NCBI GenBank assembly: GCA_030549335.1
Contig: CM060188.1
Coordinates: forward strand, 6,882,001 to 6,946,000
From: Pontederia crassipes
Lineage: Eukaryota; Streptophyta; Magnoliopsida; Commelinales; Pontederiaceae
Reading direction: 5' to 3'
DNA length: 64,000 nt
Shown here: in pieces, positions 49,143 through 60,767 of the stretch
Layout: the number at the start of each line of letters is the position of its first letter
How positions within the stretch are numbered: position 1 is the stretch's first letter
The notes under the pieces: model-generated
Database searches by the model: none
Told to the model about the DNA's origin: nothing
Seen by the model: the letters and a program-made list of their open reading frames with translations, nothing else
Made by a program: the position numbers and the translations under genes

Positions 49143-49690
49143 TGGTCACATTTTTTTGTTAACCCTAAAACATGAACTCAACATAGGACGTCCCTAAATT
49201 ATAGCACAATTTTCACTTTAGACCAACCATATAATTATGTTAACTTTTCCATTTTTATTTTTCTATTTATTAAAAGTTTAAAATAATGTATAAAAAATAA
49301 AAAATGGCGTTGCTCCTTTCCCTCGTCGGATGGAGGGGGTAGCACCCCATGTCCTCGTCCTCGTCCTCGTCAGTCCCCCTCTTGTCGGCAAAGCTCATGG
49401 AGTCCCTCCTTCTGGAGAGGGTGAGCTCGACAATAGAAGGGAGCGACGACCCCTCCTTTCGGTGCCTCGAGGGAGAGGGGGTAGCACTTGTTTTTATTTT
49501 TTTAATTATTTTTATATATTAATTTAAACTTTTAAGGATTAAATGAGAGGAGAAGGGTAGTTGGGTCTTTTAATAAATTAAAAAAATAGAAAAGTTAAAA
49601 ATTTAGATGAATGGACTAAAATAAAAATTATGATACAATTTAGGGGTTCTTCTATTTAGATGTGAAAAATTATGATAGTTTAATGAAAAT
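49143..49690. mobile_element. Inverted-repeat element, about 550 bp (unclassified MITE)
   Basis: The left arm (about 49190-49280) and right arm (about 49555-49650) are inverted copies: CCTAAATTATAGCACAATTT pairs with the inverse of AAATTGTATCATAATTTTTA, continuing into AACTTTTC...TTATTAAAA. The centre is GC-rich, with a GGGGGTAGCACC motif near 49335 and a close copy near 49480. I could not fix termini or target duplication. Confidence 0.55.
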
Positions 49691-50308
49691 TTAAGAAAAT
49701 ATTCCTAAAATATATTGAAATATGAGATTAAGATGATTATATATATAATGCTATTATAATGTATGATTAAATATTTAAATATATAATAAAAATAACAAAA
49801 ACTTCGTACAACATCCAATCGGGTCAGACCCATGCTCCTTGGGCCCAGGCCTAACACTCCGCTAGGTAGCCGGGTACTATCTGGCTTGAGCCCAACGAAA
49901 TTCAATGCGGGTGCATGCTGAAGTGGGCGACCCACGCGAAAGTTCAGCTATACAACTGCCGTTTCTCATCCTCTCATGATGTCTACAAGAGATGAGAGTC
50001 TCTTTACGAGGTTGTTGCTTTTTTTTTAATATTTATTTATAATTTTAATTTTTAAATGGAGATAAAGAAAATACTAATGCGATATAAAGAATTAAATGAT
50101 GGCAAAAGTTAAATGTTGCTTAAACACTATTTTCGTTATTTTATTTTATCTTTTGAGAAATTTTTTTAATGGCGATAGTGACTGAAACTTTTACAAAGTT
50201 AAACAAAGGATCGTTGTTCATAAAAGAACAATCGTCTCTCGCTAATAATTAGATTTTCATATTATTTATTTTTTATTACTTATTCTGTTTTTTATCATTT
50301 TATTTTTT
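49691..50308. other. AT-rich stretch without a recognisable gene
   Basis: Nothing supportable. 49820-49940 is a GC-richer patch with a GGGCCCAGGCC motif. The rest is A/T-rich. Confidence 0.5.
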
Positions 50309-50846
50309 ACATCCGCCGGAGTCATTCCCTCACGTAGGAAGTTCCATTCAAGTCTATGGAGAAGCGTAGCGAGCGTACTCTACACCATTCTAACTGCCAA
50401 CGGCAAGCCGAGGCAAATACGACGTCCGACGCCGAAAGGGATTAGCTCCAAGTCTCGGCCGCGGAAGTCGACGTCCTTCTCTAGGAACCTCTCAGGCGAG
50501 AACCCGTCCGCGTCCATCCAAAGCCCGCCGTCTCGTCCCAGACGTTGAAGAGCACGCGGGGGCCCTCCGGTGTCTCGTAGCCGTGGAGCTCTACGGTGGC
50601 TCCGCCGTCGTGGGGCTCCAGGAACGGCACTGAAGGGTGGAGCCGCAGTGTCTCCTTTACGATGGGTTGGAGATAATTAAGGCAGATTGCTGATGTTGGA
50701 CAACTCGACTTGTTTTACCGGACGCCCGGACCAATCACTCGAGCGACCTCTCCCGGGCCTTCGCCACGATCTTGGGGTTCTGAAACATCTCCACCATCGC
50801 TCATTCTATTGTGGTGGGGTTCGTCGCTCCCCGCAGCAAACAAATC
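50309..50846 (-). pseudogene. CYP76 exon-2 remnant
   Basis: The minus strand from 50846 reads DLFAAGSDE, then K-helix and PERF-region sequence with frame breaks, then an intact heme loop [10 protein letters not shown] (about 50405-50445) and the following helix. It ends near the counterpart of IPADVD; the last 25-30 codons are missing. At the splice acceptor, CAG has become TCG. No exon 1 is found nearby. It is more diverged from the other copies than they are from each other, so it is probably the oldest relic of the array here. Confidence 0.88.
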
Positions 50847-50859
50847 CGAACAAAAGGAG

Positions 50860-51814
50860 CGGAATGATGCATAAGAAAATAAAATTAGTTAAATTTAGTA
50901 ATTTATTTGGATAATTTTTTTATTTTAATTAAGAGGAATGAGATAGATTTTCCAAATATTACATTTTTTTATTTCACCAATTTGATGGAATAAGAAGGAA
51001 TAAATAATTTCAAATTAAATTAACCTTTTGCATTGATAAAATTTTTTTATTTATCATTTATTTTCACTTTTTACTTTTTCATTCATATAAATATTATGTT
51101 GCTAAAATAAATTTTATTTACAATTATTATTATAAACATTTAACTCTCTTTTTTTTTACTTTTTAAAGTATAATAATAAAATAGTTACGAGGAAAAAAAT
51201 AAAGAATATAATAAAAATAGAAAAAGATAGATGAAACAAGAAATAAAAGTGGAAATAAATTAAGTTGTAAAAAATAAATATTTGTTACTCATTATGCATA
51301 ATAAATAGTTTATATATAATAAAATATAGTTTTTAAACAAATTAAATTTTTTTTCTAACTTATTATTTTCATAACTTACTATTTAAATATGTACGTTTAA
51401 TAATAAACTACATTGTACTACTGTGTGTCACCTACACCAGCGCACTTCACCTCTCCATTAGTTATAATTGTTAAACAGGCTCTAAAACATTATTTTGTTT
51501 AACCATCAAAAGTATTTACTATTTTCACTTAATTTAATTTTAATTATCCTCAACTAATTTTGGAATTATTCTTTTAACTTTGGCATTATTCTTTTAATTT
51601 TGGAATTATTCTTTTAAATGATTTAACAAAATTATTTTAGGTTGCTAATATAGATGTATTATGGAAGAATATTATTTTTAAAACTTTTTTTTCCAAAAAT
51701 TAAGTATATACATATATGCCAATAAGAAATTATCAGATAAAAATGATATTAATTGAAATTGGAGTATACATTTATTATAAAAGGAAAATCTAGGTTTGTT
51801 TCCAAATAGTGAAA
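50860..51814. repeat. P450 array spacer, copy 3
   Basis: No gene. 50890-51400 follows 1590-2040 and 17700-18130 in order (A/T-rich, with the TTGCATTGATAAAA-like block). 51450-51670 follows 20550-20710, including the repeated GGAATTATTCTTTTAA motif. Confidence 0.65.
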
Positions 51815-53473
51815 TGATGCATACATCATCAAACATATATATCATGCGTCATTTTAAGTTTATTTATTTTCATTTTATAAAAACATATATCCAAAATTTG
51901 AGTTTTTGCATAGAAAGCAAAATAAAAGAGTTACGAAGTCATTAGAAAAATCACTCAAATCAAAATTAAAATGAAACCATAAAATAAAAATCAGTAAAGC
52001 TATTATGAACTAAAAATTGAGTGCCACCAGAGACCATGACAGTTTGGTCATGGATCATGATAGGGGCTCATGAAAATTTGATAGTAGGTCATAAAAATAT
52101 TTAATTTCATGTTCAAAAATTGGCTGAGGCACTACTTGTGACTAGTGTGTCACAACAAAAATTCAATTTTTAACTTTGAATCAGACAATGTAATAATTGT
52201 GCAAATGCTTGTCAGGGGTTGTAGAAACCTATTTTAATGTGTTTCAGACATTGCTTAAGTTACCATAGGTTGTTCATGGGGCATGGGACATGACTGAGGC
52301 TGAAATTGATTGGGAAACATACTTTCGAAAGAATTAACAATGCACAAAGACTATTACTCATGTCATATGCCAAAAGGGATCAATTGAAAGATTTTATGGA
52401 AAAATATTTGGAATCTGATAAGACAAAATTTCATATTCGATTCAAATTCAAATTTACCTTATTTTCAATAAAAATGCTTTTTGTTTCTTCTCCAGACATG
52501 AAAATTGGAAACCTTTATAATAAAGGTCTTCTATAACATGAAGAGAGGATGCTAGGACATGTAACTAAAGCTTTGATTCTAAGAATGTGAGAGAGTTCAA
52601 AAGATTTGTTGAGAAGATGTTTACACGATTGACTCTTAACGATGATCTAGTAGCGATTCATCGATGACCAAGACTATTCTCTATTCTAATATATGTTAGG
52701 ATTAGTTTAAGCATCAATTATCTATCTTTTTATTCTTTGTAATTTGGATCATGTAGTTTATTTCTATTTGAGAAAATTATAATAGTTTGAATTGATAAGT
52801 CAAGCTATTAGATTTTTCTTTTGTTATCTATTAAAATTTAGTTTTTTAATATGCATGCTATTATTAAAGATTTTCTAGAGATTAATTATCTTCTTTAATT
52901 AGCTATTATCCTTTTAGAAACATTGACTTTTGATTGCATGATTCATATGGAATTGATTGTTAAATTTTAAGTCAAAATATTGTATGTTGCAATTTGTATC
53001 ATCCTTGATTGAATAGTAGTTGTGCAATCTATTAAGCATTATCATGATTTGGATTACAATAGTTTAAAGACTACAAATTAATACATTTTAGTCTCAAGTT
53101 TGATTAGATTATAATCATACATGAAATAGTCTTAAACTACTTTTAATTAAAATATTTTAGTTGATACTAGATGGAGATCAGTAATATAAGTAGATTTTAA
53201 TCCATTGTTAGAAACTAAGTTATAATTTAGTAATTCAGTTTGCCATCATAAGCCTAACATTAGTATATTAGAACAAGTTAGCTTAATTTATGTTTCAATA
53301 ATTTTATTTTTTTCGCACCTTTTCTATTGAAATTATGCTATTTTTTATTAGTTTCTAAAACTAATTTAGATAAGAAAATTAAATTAATCGACAACTCTAT
53401 ACTTTGTACTTTATTATTTAGTCAACTAATCTACTTTGCTAGCGATATATTATTACTAACCATAGCATAATCA
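51815..53473 (+). mobile_element. Divergent LTR, TGATGC...AATCA (same family, old)
   Basis: It begins TGATGCATACATC and ends with GCTAGCGATATATTATTAC...CATAATCA, echoing the ends of the 1597-bp solo LTR at 44843. Its AT-rich 3' half is similar in order to 45700-46400. No target duplication can be read. It is an old, broken or decayed LTR, and the assignment is tentative. Confidence 0.45.
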
Positions 53474-54370
53474 AATTATTTACGAGCCATCGTTCACTCC
53501 TGATCGAGTTCGGAGGTCACCGGAGTACTACCATAGCCGTCAGTTAATTGGATGTTTATTTTGTGTGACTTAAGTGGAGAAACATGCCATTGGGGATTGC
53601 TCCCATTTCATGTGAATTGATGAACAAAAATCATTTTAATGAATCATTTATTTCTTTGCGGCATCCGAGGATTCCTCTCGTTTTATGTGAATTGATGGAC
53701 GAAAATCATTTTAATGAATTATTTATTTATTTGTGAAAAAATGATGAATGATGATCTTTATGGTAAGGGTCTTCTTTTTTCTACTCTGTTGGATTAAAAT
53801 TGATACGAGTTTAAAATGATGACTAAAAGTGAGAACATTATTAGACATTGTTTGTTTGTTTTAACCCCTTTTTTCGATTTTTAAATTGTTTCAAATTTTA
53901 TTTTTTTCCTTTATAATGAAGCACTATTTTATATAATTCATCATTTTATATTGTCATTTAAAAGAACTTATTATACTTGGTATGTATATAAATGGGTAAA
54001 AAATGAATACCCCGGGAGGGTGACTACTATGTTATACCATGATTTTTAATTGGGCATATAATAAAACGGGACTTCACTCAAATGATTTACAAAGTGTTTA
54101 TTTTAATTTTACACTTGAAATCAAATAAAAAAGTTAATCTTCATTTAATGTGAGTGAGTTAGAGGTTCATGTTTACAAATTCAAATTTTACCTGCGAGCA
54201 CGAGCCAAGTATGAAGTGACTGGCCCTAGTGCATCTGAAGATGGAGGCTCCCTTCCTCACCAACCTCGATCGCCAAATCACGGTGGTCTCAGGGCGGAGC
54301 TGGTCAGACTCGTTCTAGTTATGTGAATTCGTGAGTAAAACTTTCGTGATATAAATATATACCAATAAAT
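53474..54370. other. AT-rich stretch without a recognisable gene
   Basis: Nothing coding. An imperfect direct repeat of about 65 bases occurs at 53610-53670 and 53680-53735 (shared TGTGAATTGATG and AAAATCATTTTAATGAAT). Confidence 0.5.
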
Positions 54371-54371
54371 A

Positions 54372-54423
<52 letters not shown>

Positions 54424-54469
54424 GTTATTATTGTTGTTGTTGTTATTGTTATTGTTGTTGTTGTTGTTT
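54371..54469. repeat. (ATT)n/(GTT)n microsatellite
   Basis: About 16 ATT units pass into GTT-rich units, nearly 100 bp in all. Confidence 0.95.
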
Positions 54470-54506
54470 AATTTTACTTTATAAAATATGCCACATAAGC
54501 AAAAAT

Positions 54507-55750
54507 CACTACAAAAAAAGTTGTCAAATAGCGACGTTCGTTAGTGAATCAAATTGTGTGACGCTATTTCGACACCAATAGCGTCCCCATAGCGACTTCG
54601 TTAGTCGACAAAAGAAGACGTCAATTACCTCTCAGTAGCATTTATTTAGCGTCGCCTTAGCATTACCGATTGTTTATATGGTTATATATTTTTTCTATTT
54701 TGCAGAGGACGTTATTGTTTGGAATGAGGGGGACGACACGAGGGCTCAAGTTCCTAGGAGGATCAAAGAATATGCAGATGATCCATCTACTCTGTCGCAC
54801 CTAAGCTGACGTTGGACAGCGTCAGCGGATTTATCTTGGAGCAGTTTTCTTAATATCTAGTTCTCATCTTGCAATTGATTCAGAGCATGCTCCGACCACA
54901 TATGCGATCCCCACAAGGCCAAGAACTACGTCGGCATTGAATGTCATGAATGACATCGATGATGATAATAATTTAGGATTTTCGTAACATTTTGATACCT
55001 ATTGTGAAGTTTGATATGCGTTTATTATGTTATTAACATTTTGTGATGTTTATTAGTTTTTAACATGCATTACTCTTTATTAATTATTATTATGAATGCT
55101 TAGATCATTGTGTATGTCAAGAATGCATTATATATATGCATTGTAAATTGAATGAGAAGGGAAGGAAAAAATAGGGGTGAAATAGGGCAAAAGAATTGAC
55201 AATGAGCACCTCCTTAGTGTATCAATAGTGACGCATTTGAGCTGGATGCCATATGACCATATCGTATTTAGCGTCACCTTAGCGTCGAGTTAGCGACGCT
55301 AACTTTAGCGTCACTTTAGCATCGATCCCCATAAAGGCTCCATTCGATATCATGTTAGCGTTAATTTAGCATAACTTAGCATCACATGTGCGTCTACGTA
55401 GCGTCGAGATTTAGCGACGCCTTGGCGTCTAAGTAGTGCCACATGCTGCGACAAAAAAAACTACGTTGGAGATTGTCTTACGCCATATTAGCGCCCAAAT
55501 AGCATCTGATTTAGCGTTACACCAAGCTAGTGTTGACAACCCAAGAACCACATTAGCGCTGACGTAGCGACCCATATTATTGTTTTGTAATGCGACTTTT
55601 TGTGTGGAGTAGAGTTGACATGTGACACTAGTAACGTCGTCCGGGTCCTTGGTGTCATCGCAATGCTAACAACTACTGAAGGTCGGCGTCCCAACATTGT
55701 GATATCGTGTCGACGTTAACGTGTGGCTATATTTTTTAGCCACACGATTT
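54507..55750. mobile_element. CACTA (En/Spm)-like non-autonomous element
   Basis: The left end CACTACAAAAAAAGTTG at 54507 is the CACTA terminus; the preceding AAT could be the 3-bp duplication. Near the left end (54530-54660) and across 55195-55590 there are a dozen or more TAGCGTC/GCGACGCTA-type motifs in both directions, the subterminal arrays that CACTA transposases bind. A small exon-like block at about 54710-54810 follows a TTTTGCAG acceptor and reads a short D/E-rich frame. The right end is not certain: 55590-55605 keeps GCGACTTTTTGTG, a possible decayed terminus. No complete transposase is present. Confidence 0.65.
55720..55746. repeat. Perfect 10-bp hairpin
   Basis: CGTGTGGCTA, a 7-base loop, TAGCCACACG. 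It lies at the right edge of the CACTA-like region. Confidence 0.9.
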
Positions 55751-57001
55751 AGTGCCTCGCTAACTGATTTTTATTAATATTTAAAAATTGACGATATCAA
55801 TTGAAAGCATAGTTACTGAAATAAGTTAACTGTTAAAGTACGGTGCCACTGAGTATATAGTTAAAACAAGAATAAAATTCTAACATAGTTACAAAAATTT
55901 ATCCCAGTATGACGAGGTACGACGATGATTGCCAAACTTATCGATTTAACAGTAGCTAATGAATAAATCGCAAGTTCAATAACGACAAAATGATTTTAAG
56001 ACGTGTTAACATTCACATATTCAATTAAAGATTAAAGCAAGCATTTTATAAATTGAATGAATCAATTAATTCATTTATATAAAATGACATAAGTATATAG
56101 AACATAAGTTTGGATAATATACAAAAATGTAACTTTTTTTGTAATTCTTTTACCCTAAAGATTAGATGGTGTCAAATAAATAACCAAAATTTAACGTAAA
56201 TACATACTATCAATTTTTCATCTATTTATTAATTATTCAAATAATAAATATATTTATTATAAGACACCTAAAAATAATTATATTTATTATATAATTTAAT
56301 TTAAATGTTAAAAGTAATAAAAAAATATTTATTATAAGACACCTAATTAAATTAATTATAGTAACACGTATATATGTAGTGCATGAAATTTAATAATATA
56401 AGGATAATTGAAACAAAAAATTTTACCCTCCATCATAATTCTAATAAAATCAACTTATTTAAAATATCTAATTAATCCCAAATACTATCACTAAGTTTAA
56501 TCGCTAAATTATTTTAACGCCTTTTTGTCTTTGAACGCACTAGGGTTCTTGTTCGCCGCTATTGAGCACACTTAATTTCTCAATGGAATCGCAATATTTG
56601 TTGATATTGGGCGTCGAATGACCTAGATTTAATTTGAGAACAAAAAAATGACTCGATCCAATAAAAATGTAATCAAATTGGATTATATTGAATCATTTTT
56701 ATTCATTTTTTCTCTTCTAAATCAACCTGAAAATTTACAATCGGACGTAGCCACAAATTTGAACCATTAATTATGTTAACCACAAGAGGGATACGAAAAT
56801 GTTAAAATAAAATAAAATATGTTTAATTATGATGAAAGAAACAAGATTCAACGACAATAAGCACTATATTATTTAATATTAATAAATAAAAAAAGACTGG
56901 AAATTTTATTAATTGTCACACATAATCACACACACGAAAACGATAGTCTAAGATAAGTAAAATACATTCTTCCAAGTCCATTAATTATTACATAAAATAG
57001 T
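55751..57001. repeat. P450 array spacer, copy 4
   Basis: No gene. 55990-57001 is collinear with 21740-22753 and 2100-3502. It contains the same GACTCGATCCA and AATCAAATTGG blocks just downstream of the P450 stop codon. Confidence 0.75.
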
Positions 57002-58603
57002 TCATGCATTGGTCGCCGGAAAAGCGTCAGCTTTCAATGGAGACGCCATGGAAACACTGAGCCCATATTTCTCACTCATGTCTATATCCGCCGGACTCAT
57101 TCCCGCCGGCAGCTTCCATTCAAACCTATGGAGCAGCGTACCGAGCGTCAGGTGCACCATACGGACGGCCAGCGGCAAACCGGGACATATGCGACGTCCC
57201 GCGCCGAAAGGGATGAGCTCGAAATGTCGGCCACGGAAGTCGATATCCTTCCCAGTTAGAAACCTTTCCGGCAAGAACTCGTCTGCGTCCCTCCAAATTT
57301 CGCCGTCTCGACCCATGGCCCAGACGTTGAAGAGCACGCGGGTGCCCTCGGGTATCTTGTAGCCGTGGAGCTCAGCGGTGGTACCGGCTATATGAGGCAT
57401 CAGGAGGGGCACCGGCGGGTGGAGTCGCAGTGTCTCCTTTACGACGGCTTGGAGATATGGCAGGTTGTCGATGTTGGACCACTCGACTTCTTTTGCTGGA
57501 CCGATCACACGAGTGACCTCTTCCCGGGCCTGCACCATGATCTCGGGGTTCCGAAGCATCTCCGCCATCGCCCATTCCACTGTGATAGAGCTCGTCTCGC
57601 TCGCTGCTATAAACAGGTCCTGACAAAAGGATGATGCTTTAGACTAATTAACCTTACATAGAAATTTTGCACAATACAGTTAATTAGATCTATAGTATAG
57701 ATTGATCTACCAGAAGCATGGATCTTATTGTGTCCCTATCCAGATAATTAGAACCATCATCTTGTGCCTGGATTCGGAGGATCGTGTCGAGGAAGTCATT
57801 GCTCGCTGGCGAGGCCTCGTTTTCTGTCCTACGCAGCCGCCTGTCGATCTGCTCGTCGAAGAAGGCGTGCATCTTCTTGAAGAGGTGTTCCAACCGACCA
57901 CGGTGGCCTTGGAGATCAAATCTTGCGAGAACTGGGAAGAAGTCCGAGACGTTCGGCGTTCCGATTTCGATCATTATTTGCATTGCCCGTCCCTCAACTC
58001 CTGAGTCGATTCGAGGTTGAGGTCGACAATGTCGACAGAAAAGGTGGCGCAAGAAATCAAGTTGAGCGTCGTAGCAAACACCACTTGACCAATTTCGACG
58101 AGCTGACCCTCAGAGGATCTGCCGGCGATGTAGCGCGCGAGCTCCTGCAGCTTCTGGCGGCGGAGAGGCTCCTGCGCGTCCAGCCGTTGTGGTGTGAATA
58201 GCTGGGTATTGGATAACCTGCGGAGTTTCCGCCATTGCTGCGCCGGCGGCAGCCACCCCATGGACGTCCTGTGATGGTTGCAGGCGTGGACCACGGCCGG
58301 AGGAAGGCGATGTGAGAACACAACATCCTTCTTCTGGAGAGCTTCTCTTGCTGCCTCTGCGGAGGAGACGACGACCGTCGTCTCCATGCCTAGGCGTAGG
58401 GTCATGACGGGACCATGGAGCTTGGCGAGGCGAGTGAGGGAATGGTGCGGGTTCTGGCCGAGCTCGAGCAAATTTCCGATGATCGGAAGTGGCCACGGCC
58501 CCGGCGGCAGTCTTGATAGCCTTCTCTCGACTTGCAGGAGGAAGCCGAGGAGAGAGACGGAGAATGAAAGCCATAGAAGCCATGCAAAGACGGCGGACTC
58601 CAT
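57002..58603 (-). pseudogene. CYP76 P450, nearly intact, one frameshift
   Basis: Exon 1 is 58603-57711, the 91-bp intron has GTAGAT and TTTTGTCAG, and exon 2 is 57619-57002 (205 codons plus TGA, same length as in the intact gene). It starts MESAVFAWLL and keeps the anchor, PPGP, WRKLR, ETLR, PERF and FGAGRRICPG motifs. One base is missing relative to both other copies between 57982 and 57995, in the block after LNLESTQE, giving an early stop about 205 codons in. The I-helix motif reads AASETSS instead of AGSDTSS; the Gly-to-Ala change is unusual for the oxygen-binding groove. The TATA box of the other copies is replaced by GCATACATA. If the frameshift is an assembly error this would be a second gene; otherwise it is a young pseudogene. 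Confidence 0.88.
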
Positions 58604-58867
58604 TTATTAATTAGTGACATGTACTTTGCATGGGCCGCTTGCATACATACAGAGAATGCTTCATCCTCCTAAAACTCCACCTAATACTCACATATGCAGA
58701 ACATCCTCAAAATTTCATAAAATTACCACGTACACATTGTGAGATGTAGGATGGCTGAGATGATATGTTGTGATATGATGACATGTGATGTGATATGCTT
58801 TGTTTTTCCTTCTGACGAATGTACACGTCATTTTTATTTTTGTTTTCCGAATATATTTGAAAGCTAA
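58604..58867. promoter_or_regulatory. Upstream region of the third P450, TATA changed
   Basis: The CTTTGCATGGGCCGCTT block shared with the other copies is kept (58625-58641), but the adjoining TATATATA has become TGCATACATA. A further tract with GATATG repeats (58750-58800) is not seen in the other copies. Confidence 0.6.
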
Positions 58868-59131
58868 CACTGTGTTTGGTTAAGAAGAATGGAAGAAAAT
58901 GAAAGCGAAGAAAGAATGAAGAGAAAATTGAGAGGGAAGAGAAAAATGAAAGAAGGGAAGAAAAAATTTACATTGAGTTGAAATAAAATAATACAAATAG
59001 AAGGAAAGGGAGAAAAAAAATGAAGATTTCCGACATTCTCTTTCTTTAAAATTTTATTTAAATAAAAAGAAAAGTTTTTTTCTCTTTTCCTCATCTTTTT
59101 ATCCTCCTTTTATTTTAATCCAAACACAATC
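58868..59131. mobile_element. Tourist-like MITE, 264 bp
   Basis: The ends CACTGTGTTTGGTTAA and (inverted) GATTGTGTTTGGATTAA are inverted repeats. TAA flanks both sides (58865-58867, 59132-59134), the 3-bp duplication of PIF/Harbinger elements. The inside is purine-rich on one half and pyrimidine-rich on the other, and could fold back. The other P450 units lack it at this site. Confidence 0.75.
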
Positions 59132-59134
59132 TAA

Positions 59135-60188
59135 GTCTAGATTTTGTTTCCACACACTTCCAAGTTCCTTCCACTACGGAGGAGTACATTAATAATTACA
59201 GGAAGGAAAAAACGTTGGATGATGGTGGTTTTTACTGTTTGGCTTCATGTCTTTGCCAATAAAGTTGCCGTCATGGCTCGAGTAATCATCTTTGTCTCAC
59301 GTACAACTTTTATATATCTCCATTTATTTGTAGGAACTAGCTAGTAAGTGGAATTCTCTGGGAAAACTCTCGATCCGTGTGGCCAATTATCTTATGTTCT
59401 TTTCTTAGCAGCCGCACACATATGACGAAGGTCGCGATGTCAGGGACGTGCTTTAAAAATATTATTTTTATCTAATCATATATTTAATTAGCATATGAAG
59501 TTAATATGAATATTTATATAATCATCATTAATGTAGTAATTAACTTCTATATTAAAGCATAATAATAATTAAATTATCAACAAACATTATAAAAAATTAT
59601 TTAATATTATTAGGAGTAGATTTTAATATTCATAAATATTGTAATAAACATATTTAATTATGATTAATTAAGGTTAATTAGAAGTTTAATACTAATTTTT
59701 AAAAAATAATATGATTGAATCCTTATTTTAACCAATAAAATTTCAAGAAGCTCAAAGAAGGTAGCTCATCCGCTACTAAAAAAAATGATTTTTTCAAATC
59801 GTCATATGACGTGTCAAAATTCTGAAAATAATATATCAATTAACATCTCTTATAATCTAAAAGTTGAAAAATATTCAAGGGAAAATACCTAGCAGAACCT
59901 TCTAAGGAAATTCGCCAAGGTCGCTTATTATTATTATGTTTTGAATATTAGTTCATTATTATTGATACTCATTGATATTATTACGTTTTGAATATTAGTT
60001 CATTATTATTATTATTATTATCATAATAATATAATTAAAAATATTGATGATTTTTTATTAATAATAAATATAATTATTATATAAGAGCAAAATGAAAGTT
60101 TTTAATTTAGACATCTTCATATACATACAATATTTTGTTAGCACATAGAGACCTACACGTAGATATCTGCACATGCTTTTCTATGTCA
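59135..60188. repeat. P450 promoter-side flank, then AT-rich DNA
   Basis: 59135-59330 follows 5260-5555 and 27640-27925; 59345-59440 follows 47850-47960. Beyond about 59460 it is A/T-rich with no gene and an ATT run near 60003-60025. Confidence 0.65.
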
Positions 60189-60196
60189 GAAAGGAC

Positions 60197-60767
60197 CTGT
60201 GTTATAAGACTCGGCCCGGCTGGTCGGATCGGTGTTCGGACACTAAAACGGTCCGCAAGTCATCCAAAACTCGAGCATGGAGTTGATCCGTTTTGATCCG
60301 GTCAAACTTGGGTTCAATCGGCTGACCCGGTTAGGTCAAGTTGTAAAATAAAAAAAATAAATAAAATATACAAAAAATATTAAAATTTTTAGAATATCAT
60401 TTATTTATATATATAGTTGAAATTTATGTTTCAAGATTCTTTTTTATCACATATATAAAATTCCATTGTTATCTTTATTTTTTATAATTACTCACAATAT
60501 TTTTTATTCAGAAAATATTCAATTGATGATTTAATTTATGCTTACTTTATTATATTATTTGATCTGAATTATTATATTATATTACATCATATTTTTGCTA
60601 AATTATGTATTACATATTAATAATATTACAATAGTCTCTTTAACTTATTTTATTTTTTATTAATTTATATTACCCGGTCCGGTCAATCGATTCGACCTAG
60701 TCCAACCAATCCGACCCGACCTGTTAGACAATCTGAGTCGATGGTCGGGTCGGGTCCTACAACATTG
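60197..60767. mobile_element. Non-autonomous hAT element (MITE), 571 bp
   Basis: The ends CTGTGTTATAAGAC and (inverted) CAATGTTGTAGGAC are inverted repeats with four mismatches, continuing into GGCCCGG/GACCCGAC. A perfect 8-bp duplication GAAAGGAC flanks it (60189-60196, 60768-60775). The CARTGTT start and 8-bp duplication are hAT features. It has no transposase. Confidence 0.88.

Noticed and set aside
49330-49527. 65-codon frame with a TCCTCG repeat
   Set aside because: It is a simple-sequence stretch in the core of the inverted-repeat element, with no sign of a protein.
53480-53560. GC-richer patch that looked like part of a 5S rRNA gene
   Set aside because: I could not match the internal control boxes or the full length; the resemblance is superficial.
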